A DNA stretch of 5,598 nt, from positions 1-5,598 of the forward strand of contig JAEZKP010000032.1 of assembly GCA_023436145.1 (NCBI GenBank), written 5' to 3'. Each line of letters begins with the position of its first letter. The first letter of the stretch is position 1. The notes under the pieces are model-generated. The model did no database searches. It saw only the letters and a list, made by a program, of their open reading frames with translations, and was not told the origin of the DNA. Origin of the DNA: Fibrobacterota bacterium. Lineage in GTDB: Bacteria > Fibrobacterota > Chitinivibrionia > Chitinivibrionales > Chitinispirillaceae. The translations under genes were made by a program, and so were the position numbers. This document shows, in pieces, positions 1-5,598 of the stretch.

Positions 1-142
1 TCCCTTTCAGGATAATACAGACTTGCCTATATATAATGAATAAGATCAGAACTGGTTGTAAATATACAGGTAACTTTTTACCGGAACATTACAACCGGGA
101 GCTTGATCGTAAGTAAAACTATTCTGATAATAAATCATGCTC

Positions 143-172
143 AAAGTGTTGACAAGTTTTTTCGTCAATACA
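143..172. repeat. Dyad site A, first copy of a 12-base repeat
   Basis: The 12-mer AAAGTGTTGACA occurs at 143-154 and again at 389-400. Here its GTGTTGAC part (146-153) pairs with GTCAATAC (164-171) as an inverted repeat matching at 7 of 8 positions, across a T-rich 10-base spacer. The core contains TTGACA, identical to the sigma70 -35 consensus, but no good -10 hexamer sits 16-18 bases downstream on the plus strand. A binding site for a dimeric regulator is the simplest reading. This is inference from symmetry and repetition only. Confidence 0.35.
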
Positions 173-264
173 ATATGCATAATACCAGACATGAAGGTAT
201 TTCGAATGTTAAAAATAGTAGCCTTTAGCATTAATTAAAATAGACATTACTGAATCTCATTATG

Positions 265-307
265 TTAAAAAAGCCTTGAAATTATGAATTATTGCAGGAT
301 TTTTTAA
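265..307. terminator. AT-rich hairpin, possible bidirectional terminator
   Basis: Arms at 265-276 and 296-307 are complementary at 11 of 12 positions (one G/A mismatch at 273/299) around a 19-base AT-rich loop. Each arm carries a six-base A or T tract, so on either strand the 3' arm reads as a T-run. The stem has only two G-C pairs, near the loop, so it is weak compared with standard intrinsic terminators. It could end transcription arriving from the left edge on the plus strand or from the DUF72 side on the minus strand. It could also be a chance palindrome in AT-rich DNA. Confidence 0.3.
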
Positions 308-388
308 GAAATTTAACGGATTTTATTTTTTATGATAAAGTCTGTTTTAGATTGACTTATTATCTTAATTTCCTCATCATGTGAAATG

Positions 389-415
389 AAAGTGTTGACA
401 GTTTTTGGCAACACT
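389..415. repeat. Dyad site B, second copy of the 12-base repeat
   Basis: AAAGTGTTGACA recurs at 389-400, 246 bases after the first copy and in the same orientation. Its AGTGTTGAC (391-399) faces GGCAACACT (407-415), an inverted repeat matching at 8 of 9 positions across a 7-base T-rich spacer. Both copies fit the pattern GTGTTGAC, T-rich spacer, then GKCAAYAC. A shared design with T-rich spacers argues for function over chance, probably operator DNA for one regulator, but the regulator and the target gene cannot be named from this window. Confidence 0.4.
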
Positions 416-450
416 ATTGCCGTGTTCAAACTCAGAGGGCAATTTTTCTT
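391..450 (+). promoter_or_regulatory. Overlapping mutually exclusive stems ending in a T-run
   Basis: Four short segments can pair in competing ways on the plus strand. AGTGTTG (391-397) pairs with CAACACT (409-415). GGCAA (407-411) pairs with TTGCC (417-421) over a 5-base loop. AACAC (410-414) pairs with GTGTT (422-426). TTGCC (417-421) also pairs with GGCAA (438-442), which runs directly into TTTTTCTT (443-450). Forming the GGCAA/TTGCC stem would prevent the last, terminator-like stem, which is the logic of an attenuator. Against this, the stems are only 5-7 base pairs, the last loop is 16 bases, and no convincing plus-strand gene follows before 1704. Confidence 0.25.
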
Positions 451-482
451 ATCTTCTTTACCTATTTTCTGGATAATTTTTT

Positions 483-722
483 TTACATTTTTTTCTTTAC
501 TACTTTTTCCCGATATTGGTAAAGTCGTTCCGGGTAATAATCAGCCAGAATCTTGATTATATGGAAAAGAAGAGGACTAAACGAAGAAGGTGAGTAAATG
601 TGTTCTATTCCGGATTTGCTCTTTTCATCCTGCCAAATCATCACGGAGCACATCTCCATGTACCCCTGGTGTGTACAAAAACATAAATTCTTAAAAGATT
701 CAGTTTCAGGCAGACTGCCCAC
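483..722 (-). CDS. Small hypothetical protein or remnant after the DUF72 gene
   Basis: A 79-codon frame opens at GTG 722 and ends in TAA at 483. I do not recognise the protein. Its second half has mixed hydrophobic, charged and aromatic residues and codon use like the neighbouring genes (the ADYYPERLYQYREK region), whereas the first part is cysteine-rich and less gene-like. No Shine-Dalgarno precedes GTG 722. ATG 659 and ATG 653 lie just after an AGGGG at 663-667 and would give 58 or 56 residues. The frame is the same as that of the DUF72 gene, separated by its TGA (732-734) and a second TGA (726-728), so it could also be a broken extension or gene relic. A plus-strand frame opposite it (598-786) has a fair AAGG before its ATG but a poor composition. 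Confidence 0.28.
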   Translation of the reverse strand: MGSLPETESFKNLCFCTHQGYMEMCSVMIWQDEKSKSGIEHIYSPSSFSPLLFHIIKILADYYPERLYQYREKVVKKKM

Positions 723-731
723 TACTCAGAA

Positions 732-1568
732 TCATCCGATTTCTTCAAGTAACGATTTTATGCTCAGGGGTGCACATCCCTCATAATGATTATTGACATT
801 AACAGTCACTTTTATTCCCCTCTTCAGCATTTCTCTTATCATCTCTACAATAGCTTTCTTATCCCTCTTTTCAACTATTTTATCCCATTGCTCCCCTGTC
901 TTCTCCTCTATTTCAGACCGGTCCCCTCCCAGTAACCGGATTACTGATTCACTGGTTATCAGGAAACCATATTTCTGATATAAAGTGGTAATGGATGGCA
1001 TGTACTGCTTTTCTGAGAAAACATGAATGAGGCCATTTTCTTTTATAAAGGCAAAATAATCATTACACAGGTAATTGCCGTTTCTTGGCTCTATGGCGAT
1101 TGGAACAGTTCGTGGAATTTCTGAAAGAAACCCTTCAAGTACCCTTAAAAACTTATCGAGAGAACTCATCTTTTCACGTCTCAAATATTCAAACTGAAGT
1201 AAAGCTGCGGTAATTTTGGGAGCTATCGGAGATAGCCTTTGGATAAATATCCGGTATAATTCGGATGATAAAAATGTCTCATTGGTCTGCAGCGACCCGT
1301 CAGGAGCTTTATTTCTCAGATGAGTCAGAGTCAGGCTCTGAGGCACCTTAAATGTAAATCTGAAATCCGGTCCGACTGTTTCATTATATTCTGAGATTTC
1401 CTCAGATGATGGTATTCTGTAGAAAGAGCTGTCAACTTCTACTGTGTTATAATTTTTGGAATATTCCTTAAGGTATTCAACCGCAGTTCTGTACTCTTTG
1501 GAATACACCAGGCCCACCCAGCACCTGTAATTCCAGGAGCATGTCCCGATTCGCAGATTTTCAGCCAT
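732..1568 (-). CDS. DUF72 / YecE-family protein
   Basis: This 278-residue protein is a complete member of the DUF72 (YecE-like) family, whose members are about 240-300 residues and adopt a TIM-barrel-like fold. The family has no established reaction. Visible family marks, numbered from ATG 1568, are IGTCSWNY near the N-terminus (7-14) with W17, TVEVDSSFYRIPS (42-54), FTFKVPQSLTLTH (71-83), EPRN (160-163) in the position of the usual E-x-R-H/N strand, and NNHYEGCAP (259-267) close to the C-terminus. These conserved polar residues are thought to line one pocket. No signal peptide or membrane segment is present, so it should be cytoplasmic. An upstream GTG (1577) would add three residues, but it overlaps the ribosome binding site and is unlikely. 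It is transcribed divergently from the sulfatase-fold gene. Family assignment is firm and function is unknown. Confidence 0.93.
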   Translation of the reverse strand: MAENLRIGTCSWNYRCWVGLVYSKEYRTAVEYLKEYSKNYNTVEVDSSFYRIPSSEEISEYNETVGPDFRFTFKVPQSLTLTHLRNKAPDGSLQTNETFLSSELYRIFIQRLSPIAPKITAALLQFEYLRREKMSSLDKFLRVLEGFLSEIPRTVPIAIEPRNGNYLCNDYFAFIKENGLIHVFSEKQYMPSITTLYQKYGFLITSESVIRLLGGDRSEIEEKTGEQWDKIVEKRDKKAIVEMIREMLKRGIKVTVNVNNHYEGCAPLSIKSLLEEIG

Positions 1569-1573
1569 TTTAA

Positions 1574-1584
1574 CCACCTCTCCC
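1574..1584 (-). promoter_or_regulatory. Ribosome binding site fixing the DUF72 start
   Basis: Read on the minus strand, GGGAGAGGTGG (1584-1574) lies five bases before ATG 1568. The alternative GTG start at 1577-1575 is embedded in this motif and would leave only about two bases between GGGAG and the start codon. The motif therefore favours ATG 1568. Confidence 0.65.
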
Positions 1585-1613
1585 TAAATAGCGCAATACA
1601 TCCTCTTTGGCTA

Positions 1614-1642
1614 TTGATTAGCTATCCTTAATGAAATATATT
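1614..1642 (+). promoter_or_regulatory. Candidate sigma70-like promoter of the sulfatase-fold gene
   Basis: TTGATT (1614-1619) and TATATT (1637-1642) are separated by exactly 17 bases, matching the -35 and -10 consensus at four and five of six positions. Transcription would begin near 1648-1650. The site lies in the short gap between two divergent genes, where a promoter is expected. If it is real, the TTG codon at 1641 falls inside the -10 element and cannot be the start codon, which points to ATG 1704. The match is by eye and AT-rich DNA gives such hits by chance. Confidence 0.4.
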
Positions 1643-1703
1643 GCAATCCCAGGCATTTTTATATGACCTGCACCGGGCTTTCAACATTTTTTTACTTATC
1701 CAC

Positions 1704-4052
1704 ATGCAAAAAACAAAAGCATTTATTGTTGCTCATCTCTCAGTATTCGCTCTTTTGATGTCTTTTCAACTCCAATGGGCTAAAAGCAGGGAAATCTATT
1801 CCGATATTTTTCTTCGTTTCTGTGCTATTTATCTTTTAAGTATCCCTCTGATGTACCTTTTTTTTCAAATAATTCATTTTATTCAAATAAAAGTGGGAAA
1901 ATCAAACCCTGACCCTATAAATACCGCGCGCATGCTTTACCCGCTCTCTGTCTTTCATCTTCAGTGGATTCAATTCGTAAGTGATTATAAATGGAGATAT
2001 ACACCGGTTCTTATTTTAAGCATTTTCACTGTTACAATAATAATCAAGTTATTTACCTCATTACGAGTCAGAAAACCGGAACGATCTGTTAAAGAGGTGG
2101 CATTTAAAACCTCATTTACACAGGTAAACCACTATTTTATTGACTGTCTGAAACAGATTATTATACGAATCTCTCAAGCGCTCTCCTCTCCGGTGAAAAT
2201 CAGCTGTTTGGTTTTTTACCCGGAAACCTGGATACTTCTCTCCATGGAGATAATCCTGCTGATAAAATATTGCGCCTTCAGCACACCCCAACCTTTTCTT
2301 TTTCCTGTCAATATAGCCCTGACTGTTCTTCTCCCGGTTTTGCTTGTCCAGTCAATAAAGAATCTTACCCATCGGATTCCCGCAGCATCACCGTTTCTAG
2401 CCACCACTGTTATAGCTCTGTATTTTCTTCTTTCCTTTTTTTACATAACCGAGGATTCTGCTTTTGACTACTCAATTTTGTTATTAAATTCCGATCTGAT
2501 GACCCATAAGCAGACTTTCATCCTTCTGACCGAAAAATTCCGGCTGCAATCATGGATATTCATATTTTCCGGCATGGTCTCTATTATTGCATTGTGTTTC
2601 TTACGAAACAGGGAAAAGAACAGGACTCTCAGACTATCGATAAAAACCGGTCTGTTTAGCTCCTTTGCGTATGTATTATTGTTCATGATTCCTGTGAACA
2701 ATCTGGATCAGCTTAAAAGTTTGTTCAAATCGGTCAGCGGTTATAAAAATCAGCAGAAGGTGATAGAAAAAGCAGCTGCCACGCTTAGGGAACCATTTCC
2801 CTATTACCGTTCATCTGAAAATGTTTCTGATTCAGGAATCAAACCGTTACCCAACATAATTCTGGTTTGTCTGGAGTCCTGTAACGGATTATTGATAGAA
2901 AAAAAGACAGACCATGGTAAATTTATCACTCCCTTTTTTAACAGCCTTATTCCTTCAGGAGTTTACATAGAACATTTCTATGGAAATTCTGTACAGACTG
3001 CACGCGGCTTTTTTACACTGCTTACCGGTGTGCCAGCAGGTTTCCTGGGAAAAGAAACCACTTTAATGCCGGAACTGAGGTTTCGCGGGCTCCCGGCCAT
3101 ATTATCAGACTATGGCTATTCCACCCTTTTCATGAAGGCCTATCATGATTTATCATACGACAATACAGGTACATTCATGAAAGCTGCCGGGTTTCACACT
3201 GTTCTCTCCATGACCGAAGATATGTTGACCGAAGAGGAGAAGGAGATGTGCTGGGGATGGGGGCTTCAGGATGACATTTTTTACCGGAAATGTTTCAGTA
3301 TTCTTGATTCCCTTCATGAAAAGCAGTTGGCAGAAAACAATGAAAAGCCCTTTTTCCTGACCACCTTCAACGTATCCAATCATATGATGTTTCAGGATAT
3401 TCCTGACACTCAGAAATATCTTTACCCGGATGCTGATGCTGAGGATTTTTATGAAAATTACCGTAATTCAATGTTTCTTTCCGATTCCTGCCTCAGGGAA
3501 TTGTTTGCACAACTTAACAGCAGAAACTGGCTTCAGAACACAATAATAATTATTGTGGGTGATCACAGTTTCCCTTCAGGGATTCACTCTCAGAAAAATG
3601 AAAAAGGTGCCTGGGAGGATAATTTCAGAACCCCTTTTCTTGTAATCTGGAAAAGCCATCTTGCTCCTTCCAGACTCTCACAACATGCATATTCGCAAAC
3701 CGATCTTATACCCACGATTTTTGATCTGCTGGACATAAAACCGGCACACCACTCAGTAGGAAAATCAATATTTGATGAAGGTCCAAGAGATCCGGTTATG
3801 CTCTCTCAACCCTACGATGGAATATATCTGGTAAGTATCCAGTATCCATTTAAACTAGTGAAAAGGCTCAGGGGAAATTCGCTTCAGCTTTTCAATGTAG
3901 AAAATGATCCGATGGAACGGCAGGATCTGATTTTCGACCGTTCAATGCAACCTGTGGTCAAAAAACTGCAGGGGAGTATAACCGGGATCATGATCAATCA
4001 GCAGTTGATAGAGCAGAACCGGTTATGGCCCGTAAACGGGATACTTCAGTAG
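1704..4052 (+). CDS. LTA synthase-like sulfatase-fold membrane transferase
   Basis: This 782-residue integral membrane enzyme belongs to the alkaline phosphatase/sulfatase superfamily (Pfam Sulfatase, LtaS/OpgB-like branch). The N-terminal half has about eight hydrophobic segments (roughly 6-23, 35-59, 101-117, 175-191, 199-216, 229-248, 282-299, 314-330). The catalytic domain starts near 383 and should face the periplasm or cell exterior. By comparison with LtaS, E391 (CLES), D620 and H621 (VGDHS) would bind the metal ion, T432 (VQTARG) would be the nucleophile, and W519 (WGWGLQDD) and H560 (NVSNH) would contact substrate, so it looks active. Near the C-terminus a sulfatase-type strand (726-742, FNVENDPMERQDL) follows. 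Family members transfer phosphoglycerol or phosphoethanolamine head groups from lipids to envelope polymers or glycans, but the substrate here cannot be read from sequence. A TTG at 1641 would add 21 residues. Neither start has a Shine-Dalgarno. ATG 1704 is preferred because TTG 1641 lies within the likely promoter. Confidence 0.92.
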   Translation: MQKTKAFIVAHLSVFALLMSFQLQWAKSREIYSDIFLRFCAIYLLSIPLMYLFFQIIHFIQIKVGKSNPDPINTARMLYPLSVFHLQWIQFVSDYKWRYTPVLILSIFTVTIIIKLFTSLRVRKPERSVKEVAFKTSFTQVNHYFIDCLKQIIIRISQALSSPVKISCLVFYPETWILLSMEIILLIKYCAFSTPQPFLFPVNIALTVLLPVLLVQSIKNLTHRIPAASPFLATTVIALYFLLSFFYITEDSAFDYSILLLNSDLMTHKQTFILLTEKFRLQSWIFIFSGMVSIIALCFLRNREKNRTLRLSIKTGLFSSFAYVLLFMIPVNNLDQLKSLFKSVSGYKNQQKVIEKAAATLREPFPYYRSSENVSDSGIKPLPNIILVCLESCNGLLIEKKTDHGKFITPFFNSLIPSGVYIEHFYGNSVQTARGFFTLLTGVPAGFLGKETTLMPELRFRGLPAILSDYGYSTLFMKAYHDLSYDNTGTFMKAAGFHTVLSMTEDMLTEEEKEMCWGWGLQDDIFYRKCFSILDSLHEKQLAENNEKPFFLTTFNVSNHMMFQDIPDTQKYLYPDADAEDFYENYRNSMFLSDSCLRELFAQLNSRNWLQNTIIIIVGDHSFPSGIHSQKNEKGAWEDNFRTPFLVIWKSHLAPSRLSQHAYSQTDLIPTIFDLLDIKPAHHSVGKSIFDEGPRDPVMLSQPYDGIYLVSIQYPFKLVKRLRGNSLQLFNVENDPMERQDLIFDRSMQPVVKKLQGSITGIMINQQLIEQNRLWPVNGILQ

Positions 4053-4065
4053 GCTGTCATGATGG
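4053..4065. other. Very short convergent gap without terminator
   Basis: Only 13 bases separate the TAG of the sulfatase-fold gene from the TGA of the opposing rmuC gene. There is no hairpin with a T-run. The nearest structure is a small CCCG/CGGG stem with a four-base loop (4029-4040) inside the last codons of the plus-strand gene, not followed by T residues. Each transcript probably ends inside the other gene or by a factor-dependent route. Confidence 0.6.
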
Positions 4066-5493
4066 TCAGGTTTCCAGTAACTCCATAGGCAGGCTTTTTT
4101 TTGTATTGACTCCCATCTTTCTGAACTCTTCAATTCTGCGCACGATATTTCCCTTACCTGTGGAAAGCTGATTCATAGCCAGTTCACACTTCTCCGAAGC
4201 CTTGCCGATGGCATTTTTTACTTCCGAGAGTGTATCCACAAATCCGGCAAACTTATCATACAGATCTGCTGCTTTACGGGCAATTTCCTGGGAATTGCGG
4301 TTCTGATATTCGCTTTGCCACATATTCTGAATGGTGCGCAGGGTTACCAGCAGTGTAGATGGTGATACTATAATTATTCTTTTTCGGTAGGCGTATTCGA
4401 AAAGTGAAGGTTCGGTTCTGATAGCAGCCACAAAGGCAGCTTCCAGAGGCATGAACATCAATACATAATCGAGGGTATTGAGTTCAGGAAGTGAGTCATA
4501 GGATTTTGTGCTGAGCTGATCGATATGATTTCTTATGGAAGAGAGATGTGCCTGAAGAAATTTTTCCCTGGAAGTTTCCTCCTCAGCATTTACCATCGAT
4601 TCGTATGCGGTAAGGGTTACTTTTGAATCGATGATGATATCTTTGCTACCGGGAATATGTACGATTACATCCGGAAGTTGCCGTTTACCTTCGTTATCCA
4701 GTAAACTTACCTGAGTGTCAAACTCCACCCCTTTTTTTAAACCGGACAGTTCCAGAGCTCTTTCCAGAATCATCTCTCCCCAGTTGCCCTGAGTCTTGTT
4801 CTCCCCTTTTAAAGCCCTGGTAAGATTTTGCGCTTCTTTATTGACCTGTTGATTGAGATCGGTAAGCATTTTTATCTGTTCGAAAAGGCTCTGCCGTTCC
4901 TTAGTATCATTTGTGTAGACATCCTCAACTCTCTTTCTGAAATCGCCCAGCTGATCCTTTAAGGGGTTAAGCAGCAGATCAAGACTGCTTTTGTTCTGCT
5001 CCGACAGTTTTCTGCTGTTTTCATCAAAAATTGAAGTCGCCAGATTGACAAATTCAGTTTTAAGCAGTTCCCGTGCTTCTTCCAGTAATTGAAGCTTTTC
5101 CGCAGCCTGTTTCCGTTCCATCTCCAGTTGTGTCTGCAGCTGCAGGATTTTCCCATGGTCTTCCCTGATGATATTATTGGATTCATCTATTTTTGCATTA
5201 CTTGACTCAAGATTACTTTTCAGATCTGAAATTCTTTCCTGTAGAGATTGCAACTGACTTTCCAATGCTGCAATCTGGTTCTGAGCTGAGCTCAGACTGT
5301 TCTTCAGTGACTCTTTATCATTTTGCAAGATGGCATTTTCCTTCAGCAGCCCTTCACTTTTTTCCTTCAGCATTCCGGTTTCGCTACTGAAAAGAGCCCG
5401 GTAGCGGATTCTGCAGATTATTACCAGTGGTATAGATATAAGGACAGCACCTGTAAAAAAACCTGCTAAAAACATCAGACCTTCACCAGACAT
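4066..5493 (-). CDS. rmuC: RmuC-family DNA recombination protein
   Basis: This 475-residue protein matches RmuC in order and length. One N-terminal membrane segment (about 6-29) is followed by a long polar heptad-like coiled coil (about 38-150) and then the conserved C-terminal domain (about 225-455). Recognisable motifs are GNWGE (236-240) followed by LERALELSGL, PD (274-275) then DSK (289-291), which fit a PD-(D/E)XK nuclease-type core, PLEAAF (349-354), SPSTLLVTLR, and LYDKFAGF (411-418). In E. coli, rmuC mutants show altered inversion rates between short inverted repeats. The biochemical activity is usually inferred to be nuclease-like and is not well proven. The membrane segment suggests it is anchored with the catalytic part in the cytoplasm. 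A GTG at 5499 would add two residues but overlaps the ribosome binding site. A possible upstream gene ends 23 bases before it, so the two may be co-transcribed. Confidence 0.95.
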   Translation of the reverse strand: MSGEGLMFLAGFFTGAVLISIPLVIICRIRYRALFSSETGMLKEKSEGLLKENAILQNDKESLKNSLSSAQNQIAALESQLQSLQERISDLKSNLESSNAKIDESNNIIREDHGKILQLQTQLEMERKQAAEKLQLLEEARELLKTEFVNLATSIFDENSRKLSEQNKSSLDLLLNPLKDQLGDFRKRVEDVYTNDTKERQSLFEQIKMLTDLNQQVNKEAQNLTRALKGENKTQGNWGEMILERALELSGLKKGVEFDTQVSLLDNEGKRQLPDVIVHIPGSKDIIIDSKVTLTAYESMVNAEEETSREKFLQAHLSSIRNHIDQLSTKSYDSLPELNTLDYVLMFMPLEAAFVAAIRTEPSLFEYAYRKRIIIVSPSTLLVTLRTIQNMWQSEYQNRNSQEIARKAADLYDKFAGFVDTLSEVKNAIGKASEKCELAMNQLSTGKGNIVRRIEEFRKMGVNTKKSLPMELLET

Positions 5494-5502
5494 CTCCACC
5501 TC
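5494..5502 (-). promoter_or_regulatory. Ribosome binding site fixing the rmuC start
   Basis: On the minus strand, GAGGTGG (5502-5496) precedes ATG 5493, with its GAGG core ending five bases before the start codon. The GTG at 5499-5497 sits inside the motif and so has no usable site of its own. The same AGGTGG string precedes the DUF72 gene, suggesting that this genome uses ordinary Shine-Dalgarno initiation. Confidence 0.65.
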
Positions 5503-5516
5503 ACAATTTTTTCGGT

Positions 5517-5597
5517 TTATATTTTTTGTTTTTTTGTAGCGCTTAAATAGTACTGTTCAAAATGCAATAAATCCGTCATGCCCCGAGTTGTGTTATC
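5517..5597 (-). CDS. Possible C-terminal end of an upstream gene (partial)
   Basis: One minus-strand frame enters from the right edge and stays open for 26 codons to a TAA at 5519-5517. The other two minus-strand frames meet stops almost at once (TGA at 5598-5596 and TGA at 5580-5578). The encoded tail, including GMTDLLHFEQYYLSATKKQ, has a believable mix of residues and a lysine-rich end, but I do not recognise it. It would stop 23 bases before the rmuC start, a typical operon spacing. Twenty-six open codons can arise by chance, so this is only a candidate. Confidence 0.35.
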   Translation of the reverse strand, partial: DNTTRGMTDLLHFEQYYLSATKKQKI

Positions 5598-5598
5598 A

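Larger units (their letters stand above)
1..482. other. AT-rich intergenic region, no supported gene
   Basis: This stretch has no open frame with convincing protein character. Two plus-strand frames are open from the left edge: one stops at 41-43 after 13 codons and one at 114-116 after 37 codons. Either could be the tail of a gene outside the window, but both are too short to support. A 61-codon minus-strand frame (46-231) has an AT-driven composition, no recognisable motif, no clear ribosome binding site, and runs straight through one of the dyad sites, so I treat it as chance. What the region does hold is regulatory-looking: two related dyads (143-172 and 389-415), an AT-rich hairpin (265-307) and overlapping stems that end in a T-run (391-450). 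All are listed separately. Confidence 0.6.

Noticed and set aside
3..116. Plus-strand frame open from the left edge, with an ATG at 36 giving 26 residues
   Set aside because: Too short to support as a gene or a gene tail. A second frame is also open at the edge (to 43), so neither stands out.
46..231. Minus-strand open frame of 61 codons
   Set aside because: AT-driven composition, no motif, no clear ribosome binding site, and it covers the dyad at 143-172. Probably chance.
143..400. A miniature transposable element bounded by the two 12-mers
   Set aside because: The copies are in direct, not inverted, orientation and no target-site duplication is seen.
395..423. TTGACA as the -35 box of a plus-strand promoter
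   Set aside because: Bases 15-18 downstream show no acceptable -10 hexamer. The match is better explained as part of the repeated dyad.
598..786. Plus-strand frame of 62 codons with an AAGG before its ATG
   Set aside because: It overlaps the end of the DUF72 gene and lies opposite a more protein-like minus-strand frame. Its composition is not coding-like.
4029..4040. CCCG-TAAA-CGGG hairpin as a terminator of the sulfatase-fold gene
   Set aside because: Only a 4-base-pair stem, inside the coding sequence, and not followed by a T-run.
5533..5560. Minus-strand promoter TTGAAC-16-TACAAA for rmuC
   Set aside because: Weak match in A-rich DNA and it overlaps a possible upstream coding tail, so I do not list it as a feature.

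Overview
The window is bacterial chromosomal DNA, moderately AT-rich, and looks like ordinary core or housekeeping territory rather than a mobile island. No rRNA, tRNA, CRISPR array, transposase or phage gene is visible. The rmuC-type gene and the polytopic sulfatase-fold membrane enzyme suggest a bacterium with a cell envelope. The sequence alone does not fix the phylum. A Gram-negative lineage outside the well-known Proteobacteria is a guess.

Layout, left to right. Bases 1-482 hold no convincing gene. They are AT-rich and contain two related dyad-symmetric sites that share a 12-base core, a cluster of competing stems ending in a T-run, and an AT-rich hairpin that could terminate transcription both ways. 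Bases 483-722 carry a small minus-strand open frame of doubtful reality. It lies in the same frame as the next gene and is separated from it only by two TGA codons. Bases 732-1568 (minus) encode a complete DUF72/YecE-family protein. A divergent gap, holding a plausible sigma70-like promoter on the plus strand, separates it from the largest gene. That gene, 1704-4052 (plus), is an LTA-synthase/sulfatase-fold membrane enzyme with about eight predicted membrane segments and a complete set of metal and nucleophile residues. It converges, with only 13 bases between stop codons, on a minus-strand rmuC-family gene (4066-5493). Upstream of rmuC, at the right edge, the last 26 codons of a possible further minus-strand gene run in from outside the window.

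The three solid genes do not form an obvious pathway. DUF72 proteins have no settled function, the sulfatase-fold enzyme probably moves a phospho-alcohol head group onto an envelope polymer or glycan, and RmuC is linked to DNA inversion and recombination control. The sulfatase-fold gene appears to be transcribed alone, and rmuC may share a transcript with the partial gene before it. I do not see a clear new multi-gene system. The parts most worth a second look are the paired dyads and alternating stems in 140-450, the in-frame open region after the DUF72 stop codons, and the unusual membrane half of the sulfatase-fold enzyme.
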